A stretch of 40,885 nt of DNA from contig NZ_LUUK01000064.1 of assembly GCF_001644025.1 (NCBI RefSeq), positions 1 to 40,885 on the forward strand. Direction: 5' to 3'. Source of the DNA: Methylomonas koyamae. GTDB taxonomy: Bacteria; Pseudomonadota; Gammaproteobacteria; Methylococcales; Methylomonadaceae. The notes under the pieces were generated by a model that was given only the letters and a program-made list of their open reading frames with translations, made no database searches and had not been told where the DNA came from. Positions 34,342 through 40,885 of the stretch are shown piece after piece; position 1 is the first letter of the stretch; every line of letters begins with the position of its first letter. A program made the position numbers and the translations under genes.

Positions 34342-34683
34342 ATGACTGGCTGTTCTTCGATCTTCGCCGACATTCCCAGCCGATTGCCGGCCGAATTATG
34401 CCAAACCTTGCATGCCGCGCCTACCGCCCGCATCGAGCGCATCGTCTCGCGGGGCCATGCCAGCGCTCCAGACGATTGGTACGATCAAGCCGAGGACGAA
34501 TGGGTCATCGTTCTGCAAGGTAGGGCCAGACTCGCGTTCGCGGACCGGGCGGTATTGGAGATGCGGGCCGGCGACTATTTGCTGATTCCGGCGCACTGCC
34601 GGCATCGGGTCGATTGGACCGATCCCGACACAGAAACCGTCTGGCTGGCCATTCATCTAGAATCCAAATCGACTAGCGTCTAA
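34342..34683 (+). CDS. Small cupin-domain protein
   Basis: 113-residue single-domain cupin. Motif 1 region DDWYDQAEDEWVIVLQGRARL shows the Glu, though the usual His pair is replaced by Tyr-Asp, and motif 2 is GDYLLIPAHCRHRVDWT with His. The family includes enzymes and sensors; this short type (EutQ/YlbA-like size) has no assigned activity. The ATG at 34342 is used; a start five codons upstream (34327) is possible. It ends 275 bases before the molybdenum-linked operator. Confidence 0.83.
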   Translation: MTGCSSIFADIPSRLPAELCQTLHAAPTARIERIVSRGHASAPDDWYDQAEDEWVIVLQGRARLAFADRAVLEMRAGDYLLIPAHCRHRVDWTDPDTETVWLAIHLESKSTSV

Positions 34684-34909
34684 ATCCAGCTCTCGGTCAC
34701 GCAACCTTTCCGAACTTCTCGACAGGCGCCAGCCATCTTACTCCACCTCGTCAGTTCCGGCGACGTTTTGGAAACGACGCTCCCAATCGAGGTCGCCGCT
34801 ACGCCCGGAATACGGTTCCAACGCCTGAAAATCCTAGCAACGCGCCCTAGTCAGCCATTTGCGCAGCCTCGACTAAAATTAACTGACCGGCAATAGTGTA
34901 TTTGCTCTA

Positions 34910-34933
34910 CGTTATTATCAATGATACATAACG
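34910..34933. promoter_or_regulatory. ModE-type operator over the porin promoter
   Basis: A 24-base box CGTTAT-N11-CATAACG. The arms and spacing are the same as the E. coli modA operator I recall. It ends five bases before a TATACT at 34939-34944, so it covers the -35 zone, where Mo-bound ModE would block transcription. The porin and then modABC lie downstream. The ModE gene itself is not in the window. Confidence 0.8.
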
Positions 34934-34938
34934 GCTGA

Positions 34939-34944
34939 TATACT
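34939..34944 (+). promoter_or_regulatory. -10 box of the porin-mod promoter
   Basis: TATACT, with TTATCA about 19 bases upstream as a weak -35 that lies inside the ModE box. Transcription from here would give a leader of about 85 bases before the porin ATG. Confidence 0.5.
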
Positions 34945-35035
34945 TTGAGTCCAGTCTTTGCCGGCTAACCACGAGACTCCGAAACCGGACCGCCGGAAGG
35001 AGCCGTCGTCCGACAAACTAACCAGGGATACCGTG

Positions 35036-36541
35036 ATGATTAATTGCCCATTCTCCACCCCCACTTCCGGCCGCTACCTGATTGCGATGGCGCTGGCTAG
35101 AGTTAACGCAAATCCGGCAGACTGCGCCGAAGCCAAAACCTACACCAAACCCGCCGTCACAGCCTTCTCCAGTCAAATGGACGATGCGTTGTTGGGCGGC
35201 GGTAAATTCGAAAAGCCGGTCTGGAATCTGCACGATGCGTTGCAGTTACCCAAATGGTTGGACATATCGATTGAACAGCGCACCCGCTACGAAAGCCTGG
35301 ATGGACGCTTCACAGCAAACGCCAAGGGAGGCGACCAACAAATTCCATTGCAAACCGACTTGTGGTTGCAAGCGCACCTCGGTCAATTCCGTTTCGCGAC
35401 CGAATTCGTGGATTCGCGGGCCTTAGGCGCCGACAGCGGCTCCGGCGTTAACAACACTCACGCCGATACCGCGGATTTTCTACAAGGTTATATTGCCTGG
35501 GCGGACCAAAACGTGTTTTACAGTGGCTTAGGCACCGAAGTGGTCGCCGGCCGGCAAACCCTGAATTTGGGGAGCCGCCGCCTGGTCGCCCGTAACGCGA
35601 TGCGCAACACCATGAACACCTTCACCGGGGTAAAACTGCGGGTTCTGGATTACGACAAATGGCAATTCACCAGTTTTGTGACGATGCCTGTACTTCGTTA
35701 CCCGAACACTGCCGTCGATATCCTCGACGAGACCCACGAATTCGATGAGGAAGACACCCATACTTGGTTTTCCGGCGGCTTTTTAGAGGTTTTCGACATC
35801 GGCTGGGGCGTCAACAGCGAGGTATACCTGTACAACCTCGACGAGGGCGACAGCATTCGCAATCAAACTCGCAATCGCCGTTATTTTACGCCGGGCATGC
35901 GTTTTTACCGAAAACCCGGCAAGGACAAATTTGACTTCCAAACCGAAACCATCGGCCAATTCGGGACGGTTCGCGCATCGACCGCTGCCTCCGCCAGCCT
36001 AGATCAAGAACACTCCGCCTGGTTCCAACATCTGGATGTCGGCTATACCCTAGGAATCCCTTGGTCTCCGCGACTGGGTTTGGAATACGATTACGCCAGC
36101 GGCGACCACGACCCCAACGACAACAAAGATCAACGCTTCGATACCTTATACGGCGTCAGACGGGGAGACTTCGGCGCGACCGGCATCTATGGCGCCTTCG
36201 CTCGCAGCAACATCAACTCGCCGGGCTACCGCATCAATCTTGCGCCGACTTCGGCAGTCCAGCTCGGCCTGAGCCACCGTTTTTTCTGGCTGGCCGAGGA
36301 CAAGGACGGCTGGACAACTTCCGGCACCGCGACCACCATGCTGCGCGACAGAACCGGGAAGACCAAAAATTTCATCGGCCAGCAACTCGAATTGACCGCG
36401 CGCTGGGACTTTAACAGCAGTCTGAATTTCGAAACCGGCTGGACCCACTTATTTAAAGGAACGTTTGCCAAAACGGCGACCAACGCACCCGCACCTCAGG
36501 ACATCGATTACTTCTATGTGCAAAGTTTGTTTCGGTTTTGA
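35036..36541 (+). CDS. Outer-membrane porin, alginate-export-like, ModE-linked
   Basis: 501-residue secreted beta-barrel. A signal peptide of about 33 residues (hydrophobic RYLIAMALARV) precedes a mature part resembling the alginate-export/AlgE porin family. Typical stretches are WLDISIEQRTRYESLDGRF, VFYSGLGTEVVAGRQTLNLG, the RRLVARNAMRNTMNTF loop, and a final strand ending in FRF. The last residue is Phe, as needed for BAM insertion. The ATG at 35036, with AGGG upstream, is preferred because the longer frame to 34958 would be only about 15 bases from the promoter and has no signal-like start. With a ModE box ahead and modABC behind, it may carry molybdate across the outer membrane; this is inference. 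Confidence 0.82.
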   Translation: MINCPFSTPTSGRYLIAMALARVNANPADCAEAKTYTKPAVTAFSSQMDDALLGGGKFEKPVWNLHDALQLPKWLDISIEQRTRYESLDGRFTANAKGGDQQIPLQTDLWLQAHLGQFRFATEFVDSRALGADSGSGVNNTHADTADFLQGYIAWADQNVFYSGLGTEVVAGRQTLNLGSRRLVARNAMRNTMNTFTGVKLRVLDYDKWQFTSFVTMPVLRYPNTAVDILDETHEFDEEDTHTWFSGGFLEVFDIGWGVNSEVYLYNLDEGDSIRNQTRNRRYFTPGMRFYRKPGKDKFDFQTETIGQFGTVRASTAASASLDQEHSAWFQHLDVGYTLGIPWSPRLGLEYDYASGDHDPNDNKDQRFDTLYGVRRGDFGATGIYGAFARSNINSPGYRINLAPTSAVQLGLSHRFFWLAEDKDGWTTSGTATTMLRDRTGKTKNFIGQQLELTARWDFNSSLNFETGWTHLFKGTFAKTATNAPAPQDIDYFYVQSLFRF

Positions 36542-36852
36542 CGAGCCGCCTCACGTCGCGACAGATCCGATAGCTCGACGGTTCTTAGAAGGCCAGTTAG
36601 TAAGATGATCGGTAACGGTTCCTGACTTGGGGGCGGCGGCGTCAAACCCGAAATTGCTCGGCATGAAATGATTCGGCATTCACGAACTCCGGTAGCCATT
36701 AATGATCGGTAGGCTCGACTTTGTACCAAGCACGTTGATGACCGAAACCCTATCCCTGATCGGCGAGGCTTTCGCCGTGCCGATTCGTGCCGGCACACAT
36801 TTGCGTCAGTTTGAATTTTGAACCTGCTGTTTTAAACCTTTGGGAGAACCCT
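36542..36852. other. Gap between porin and modA, no gene
   Basis: 311 bases with no gene, no second ModE box and no terminator that I can see. A GTGCCGGCAC palindrome lies near 36788. modABC could therefore be read from the porin promoter or from an unrecognised one here. Confidence 0.5.
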
Positions 36853-37623
36853 ATGATACATCGCCTTACCCTTCGCGCCATCGTTCTGGCGACCTCGCTA
36901 TTGCCTGCGTCGTCGGCCTGGGCCGCAACCACGCTGGTCGCGGTCGCCGCCAACTTCACCAAACCAATGGAACAAATCGCCGCCGAATTCCAAAAAGCCA
37001 CCGGTCACGAGGCCAAGCTGTCGTTCGGCTCCTCGGGCAAATTCGTGTCGCAGATCGAAAACGGCGCGCCGTTCGAAGTCTTCTTGGCCGCCGATCAGGA
37101 AAGCGCGGTCAAATTGGTCAACGCCGAGTTGGCGGTCGCCGACACTCGTTTTACTTATGCATTGGGCAAGCTGGTGTTGTGGTCGGCAACGCCGGGCTTG
37201 GTCGACGAGCAAGGCGAAATCCTCGCCAAGGGCGGTTTCAAACATCTGGCGCTGGCCGATCCCAAACTGGCACCGTACGGTGCCGCAGCGATTGACGTTT
37301 TGAAAAAACTCGGCTTGCGGGAGAAATTGCAGCCGCTAATCGTTCAAGGCGAAAATATCTCGCAAACCCATCAATTCGTCAGTACCGGCAATGCCGAACT
37401 GGGCTTCGTCGCCTTGTCTCAAGTCATCGATAACGGCAAGATCGGCAGCGGCTCGGGCTGGATCGTGCCCAGCGATAGCTACAACCCTATCCGGCAAGAT
37501 GCAATTCTGCTTAACAAGGGAGACGAGAATCCCGCCGCGCAAGCATTGCTGGAATTCCTAAAAGGGCCGGCGGCCTCGACCATCATCTTGAAATACGGCT
37601 ACAGCCTGCCCAGCCAACCCTAA
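36853..37623 (+). CDS. modA: Molybdate-binding periplasmic protein ModA
   Basis: 256-residue precursor; signal peptide cleaved after SAWA near residue 24. The mature protein starts TTLVAVAANFTKPMEQIAAE, the ModA beginning, with FGSSGKFVSQIENGAPFEVFLAAD forming the oxyanion site. The last third, STGNAELGFVALSQV and ILKYGYSLP, is also family-typical. It hands molybdate to ModBC. GGGAG lies upstream at 36842. modB starts two bases after its stop. Confidence 0.95.
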   Translation: MIHRLTLRAIVLATSLLPASSAWAATTLVAVAANFTKPMEQIAAEFQKATGHEAKLSFGSSGKFVSQIENGAPFEVFLAADQESAVKLVNAELAVADTRFTYALGKLVLWSATPGLVDEQGEILAKGGFKHLALADPKLAPYGAAAIDVLKKLGLREKLQPLIVQGENISQTHQFVSTGNAELGFVALSQVIDNGKIGSGSGWIVPSDSYNPIRQDAILLNKGDENPAAQALLEFLKGPAASTIILKYGYSLPSQP

Positions 37624-37625
37624 GC

Positions 37626-38312
37626 ATGCTCAACTCCGCCGATATCGCCACCTTGTGGCTGACGTTTAAAGTCGCTTGCCTGGCCACCCTGATCATGCTG
37701 ATTCTGGGTACCCCGTTGGCGTGGTGGCTGGCGCGCACCCACTCCCGTTTCAAAGGATTCTGCAACGCGTTGGTGGCCTTGCCGCTGGTATTACCGCCCT
37801 CTGTATTGGGCTTCTATTTGTTGGTAACGCTGGGGCCCAAAGGCCCCATCGGCAAACTGACCAGCGAATTGGGCTTGGGCACCTTGCCTTTCACGTTTCC
37901 GGGCTTGATCGTGGCTTCGGTGTTTTATTCGCTGCCCTTCGTCGTTCAACCCCTACAAGCCTCGTTTGCCGCGATCGGACGGCAACCCTTGGAAGCCGCC
38001 GCGACGCTACGGGCCGGACCGTTGGATACCTTTTTCAGCGTCGTGCTGCCTTTGGCGAAACCCGGCTTCATGACCGCGACGATTTTAGGTTTCGCGCATA
38101 CCGTCGGCGAATTCGGCGTGGTGTTGATGGTCGGCGGTAATATCCCGGACCGGACCCGAGTAGTATCGGTACAGATTTATAACCACGTCGAGGCCATGGA
38201 GTACGAACAAGCCCACTGGTTGGCCGGCGGCCTGCTATTGTTTTCCTTTACCGTTCTAATGGCGTTGTACAGCGCGTTGAAAACCCACCCCGTCGCCCAT
38301 CAACTTAAATGA
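37626..38312 (+). CDS. modB: Molybdate ABC transporter permease ModB
   Basis: 228-residue inner-membrane permease with five or six helices. The first is TFKVACLATLIMLILGTPLA, followed by LVALPLVLPPSVLGFYLLV, typical of ModB. The coupling helix region PLEAAATLRAGPLDTFFSVVLPLAKPG is the EAA loop that meets ModC, and GEFGVVLMVGGNIPDRTRVV is the strongest family mark. It overlaps modC by four bases (ATGA), so the two are coupled. Confidence 0.96.
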   Translation: MLNSADIATLWLTFKVACLATLIMLILGTPLAWWLARTHSRFKGFCNALVALPLVLPPSVLGFYLLVTLGPKGPIGKLTSELGLGTLPFTFPGLIVASVFYSLPFVVQPLQASFAAIGRQPLEAAATLRAGPLDTFFSVVLPLAKPGFMTATILGFAHTVGEFGVVLMVGGNIPDRTRVVSVQIYNHVEAMEYEQAHWLAGGLLLFSFTVLMALYSALKTHPVAHQLK

Positions 38313-39382
38313 CCGCACCCATCCGCGCCGAATTCGACCTCGACTACGGCGAATTTCGACTCAATGTAGATTTGGTGTTGCCCGGCAGCGGCGTCTCGGT
38401 GCTGTTTGGACATTCCGGCTCCGGTAAGACCACGCTGCTGCGCTGCATCGCCGGTTTGCAAAAATCCAGCAGCGGCTTTTTGCAGATCAACGGCGAAGTC
38501 TGGCAGGACAGCGAACGCGGGCTGTTTTTACCAACCCACCAACGTTCGTTGGGCTACGTATTTCAGGAAGCCAATCTATTTCCGCACCTGTCGGTCAAGG
38601 GTAATCTGCAATTCGGTTTGAAACGCACCGGCCAAGCCGGCGTCGACCTGACCCACATTCTGGAACTGCTGGGCATAGACCATTTGTTGGCACGCATGCC
38701 GGACGCGCTGTCCGGCGGCGAGCGCCAACGGGTCGCCATAGCGCGGGCATTGGCCCTGAACCCTAAAGTACTGCTGATGGACGAGCCGCTGGCGGCGCTG
38801 GATTTCAAACGCAAGCAAGAAATCCTGCCCTATTTGTCCCGCCTGCACCGGGAACTGAAAATCCCGGTGGTCTACGTCACGCATTCGCAACAGGAAGTCG
38901 CTCAACTCGCCGACCACCTGGTGATAATGGCCAACGGCCGCGTTTTAGCCGCTGGCCCGCTCGCCGAAACCCAGAGCCGACTGGACATGCCGCTAGCTCA
39001 GGACCGCGAAGCAGCCACGGTTTGGCAAGGTCTAATTCAAAGTCATGAATCCGATTACCATCTAACCCGCGTGGAAACCGCCGCCGGCTCGCTGAGCTTG
39101 GCGGCTTTACCCGCCGCCGCGGGCACGCCGCTACGCCTGCAAATTCAGGCGCGGGATGTCAGCATCGCGCTGGAAAAACCGGCGGCGACCAGCATCCTCA
39201 ACGTATTGCCCGCGACGGTCACCGGGCTTGCCGCCGAGTGCGACGGCCTATGCGTGGTCGGCTTGCAAGTCGGCCCGTTGCCGCTACTGGCGCACGTCAG
39301 TCAAAAATCCGCCGTCGTGTTGGGCTTAAAAACCGGCATGCTGGTCTACGCACAAATCAAGGGCACTTCCATCCTGAACTAA
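38309..39382 (+). CDS. modC: Molybdate ABC transporter ATPase ModC
   Basis: 357-residue ATPase. Walker A is GHSGSGKTT, the Q-loop FQEANLFPHLSV, the ABC signature LSGGERQRVAIARAL, Walker B VLLMDEPLAALD, and the switch His in YVTHSQQE. From about residue 290 a C-terminal TOBE (Mop) domain begins with LRLQIQARDVSIALEKPA and SILNVLPATV, which binds molybdate and can damp import when internal Mo is high. Length equals E. coli ModC. A weak hairpin TGCCC/GGGCA follows at 39398. Confidence 0.96.
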   Translation: MTAPIRAEFDLDYGEFRLNVDLVLPGSGVSVLFGHSGSGKTTLLRCIAGLQKSSSGFLQINGEVWQDSERGLFLPTHQRSLGYVFQEANLFPHLSVKGNLQFGLKRTGQAGVDLTHILELLGIDHLLARMPDALSGGERQRVAIARALALNPKVLLMDEPLAALDFKRKQEILPYLSRLHRELKIPVVYVTHSQQEVAQLADHLVIMANGRVLAAGPLAETQSRLDMPLAQDREAATVWQGLIQSHESDYHLTRVETAAGSLSLAALPAAAGTPLRLQIQARDVSIALEKPAATSILNVLPATVTGLAAECDGLCVVGLQVGPLPLLAHVSQKSAVVLGLKTGMLVYAQIKGTSILN

Positions 39383-39447
39383 GTCGCTTGGGGAGACGTG
39401 CCCAAACCGGGCATCCAGAGTCCGCGCGGTTTCAAGGCGACTAGACC

Positions 39448-39475
39448 GTGACAAAGTTGCCTAAGGCCTTATAAT
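39448..39475 (+). promoter_or_regulatory. Sigma70-like promoter for the barrel protein
   Basis: GTGACA and TATAAT with a 16-base spacer, the best promoter match in the window. Transcription would start about 32 bases before the GTG, leaving a short leader with GGAG eight bases upstream. Confidence 0.7.
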
Positions 39476-39513
39476 CCCGAGGGTTTACCATCTCAACACC
39501 ATGGAGTTGAACC

Positions 39514-40863
39514 GTGAAAACACTATTGGCCCTGGCCGGTTTAGGATTGAGCATGTCCGCCCACGCGACGATCACCGGCAGTTTGATCAGTTCCGATTCG
39601 CTGCAAAGCTACTCGATTAACGACTTTTCGTCGGCTTCGCTGATCGAAACCGCCTACACTCAGTTACTGAACTACGAAACCAGCAACAATCTAGACTTGT
39701 CTACCGCAAAAATCGTCGTCACCGACGATGTCTTTACCCTGGAAGCCACGCTGGGCGGTTTACTGACTTGTTACTACCAAGGCCGTACCGCTACTTCAAT
39801 CGAAGACTGCGCTAGCCTTACCGCCTATGCGACCGGCAATTTCGCGACAGGCACCACGCCTCAAGAGCAGAAAAGCCTAAACGCCGTCAACGACGCCACC
39901 ACGATCGGTTTGCAACTCAACCGCAGCACCACCCAGATTTCCAGCTCGTTACAGTCGCTCCGTCACCTGCGCATCGATCATTCCACCGCGAAAGGCGGCG
40001 GTGCCGGCGACGACCTCTACAGCATGGTCGGACCGTTCGGATTTTTCGTCAATGCCGGCGGTTCCTGGGGCCACGTGGACGGCAATACCGGCAGTGCCGG
40101 CTTCGCGTTGTACAACCGCAATTTCAACGCCGCGCTCGATTTCAAAATCAGCGAGCGCTTCGCGACCGGTATTCTGTTCGGCTATACCAGTTCCGCCGCC
40201 GAGCTGGATCGCGCCCAAGGCCGTTTCGATGCGAACATCTTTCGATTCTCGCCCTTCGCAACCTTAACGCCCACCGAAAACACGTATATCGATCTGGCGG
40301 CCGGTTACGCCAAACACGATAACGCGGCAAACCGGCAATGCCTGACTTGCGGCGGCGGGGCCAAAGCCCAGTTCGAAACCGACGAATTCAACATTTTGGC
40401 CGGCACCGGCTATACCCACAACATCGGCGCCTGGAGCCTGCGCGGCTACGGTCAAGCCTCGACGATTTACATGAATATCGGCGGCTACCGCGAACAGGGC
40501 CTACTGGGTGCAGGCAGCGGCCTGCTGACGGTACCGGAGCAATACGTAGTCTCGGTCACCAGCACCTTCGGCGTCGAATTGACCTATGCGTGGAGCCTGC
40601 CATTCGGCGTGCTGACACCCCGCGTCAACGGCGAGTGGGTGCGCGAATACGCCAACGATCCGCGAGTCACCCGCGCCTTTACCCGCTCCGGCTTGGCGGC
40701 GAGCATCGTCTCCAACGCCGCCGAACGCGATTGGGGCAACATGGGCGCCGGCCTGCAACTCAATCTATCGAACGGCTTGGCCGCGAATTTGGGCTATCAG
40801 GCCTTGATTATGTCCGGCTCCTACAATCACGCGCTGGAAGGCGGATTGCGCTGGGAGTTTTAA
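39514..40863 (+). CDS. Secreted autotransporter-type beta-barrel protein
   Basis: 449-residue protein starting at GTG, with signal peptide MKTLLALAGLGLSMSAHA cleaved after Ala18. Residues 19-150 form a short Ser/Thr-rich region with two cysteines (LLTCYY and EDCASL). From about 165 a barrel resembling the autotransporter domain runs to the end: GFFVNAGGSWGHVDGNTG, ALDFKISERFATGILFGYTS, and a final strand GLRWEF with terminal Phe. There is no long passenger, so it is probably a membrane barrel with a small plug rather than an exporter of its own passenger. A CLTC pair lies in a predicted loop near residue 273. Position after modC suggests a possible but unproved tie to molybdenum; it has its own promoter. 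Confidence 0.82.
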   Translation: MKTLLALAGLGLSMSAHATITGSLISSDSLQSYSINDFSSASLIETAYTQLLNYETSNNLDLSTAKIVVTDDVFTLEATLGGLLTCYYQGRTATSIEDCASLTAYATGNFATGTTPQEQKSLNAVNDATTIGLQLNRSTTQISSSLQSLRHLRIDHSTAKGGGAGDDLYSMVGPFGFFVNAGGSWGHVDGNTGSAGFALYNRNFNAALDFKISERFATGILFGYTSSAAELDRAQGRFDANIFRFSPFATLTPTENTYIDLAAGYAKHDNAANRQCLTCGGGAKAQFETDEFNILAGTGYTHNIGAWSLRGYGQASTIYMNIGGYREQGLLGAGSGLLTVPEQYVVSVTSTFGVELTYAWSLPFGVLTPRVNGEWVREYANDPRVTRAFTRSGLAASIVSNAAERDWGNMGAGLQLNLSNGLAANLGYQALIMSGSYNHALEGGLRWEF

Positions 40864-40885
40864 CCGGCCTAGGAGCCTGTCGGAC

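Noticed and set aside
36542-36852. Second ModE box ahead of modA
   Set aside because: No CGTTAT/ATAACG pair at the right distance was found.
1-40885. CRISPR array, prophage, rRNA or tRNA genes
   Set aside because: No evenly spaced repeats, phage structural genes, rRNA stretches or cloverleaf sequences were recognised by eye.

Overview
The window looks like a chromosomal segment of a GC-rich gammaproteobacterium. The ndk-rlmN-pilW-hisS-yfgM-bamB-der gene order, psd, yajC-secD, and small DUF1415 and DUF2288 proteins are all typical of that class. The overall style (dispersed palindromes, small c-type cytochrome, many lipoproteins) would suit a methanotroph of the Methylococcales, perhaps near Methylomonas. 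That placement is inference: no methane-oxidation gene is visible and I ran no search.

Layout. Bases 1-6.8 kb hold the end of a YidE/AspT-type transporter, an AlkB-type DNA repair dioxygenase, an LtaS-like membrane sulfatase, two small lipoproteins, mobA and a DUF2130 coiled-coil protein with a nuclease-like motif. Bases 6.8-12.9 kb form an accessory island. It contains mazE with a mazF interrupted by one amber codon, then an AT-rich palindromic control region driving two adjacent P-loop ATPase genes. The second of these joins an ATPase, a winged helix and an exact 38-residue helical repeat array. The island ends in the wreck of a REP-associated transposase and several families of short palindromic repeats. 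This two-ATPase pair is the best candidate for an undescribed system; its function is not known from the sequence.

Bases 12.9-18.4 kb carry a tiny cytochrome c with a clear terminator, an AraC/GyrI-type regulator, a divergent SPFH / TPM / Tim44-zinc-ribbon set that recalls the Bacillus ydjGHI membrane-stress genes, and a TVP38-type membrane protein. Bases 18.9-30.5 kb are mostly housekeeping: queF, a free-standing FlhB C-terminal domain, psd, yajC, secD (with no secF beside it), the ndk-to-der series and tpx. Bases 30.9-34.7 kb hold short conserved genes in alternating orientation with almost no spacers (secreted nuclease, DUF1415, TPR, DUF2288, DoxX, cupin).

Bases 34.7-40.9 kb are a molybdenum locus: a 24-base ModE-type operator over the promoter of an outer-membrane porin, then modA, modB and modC, and finally a secreted beta-barrel protein with its own strong promoter. 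With mobA at the other end, the window covers molybdate passage through the inner membrane, possibly through the outer membrane, and one step of cofactor maturation. No rRNA, tRNA, CRISPR array or prophage was seen.
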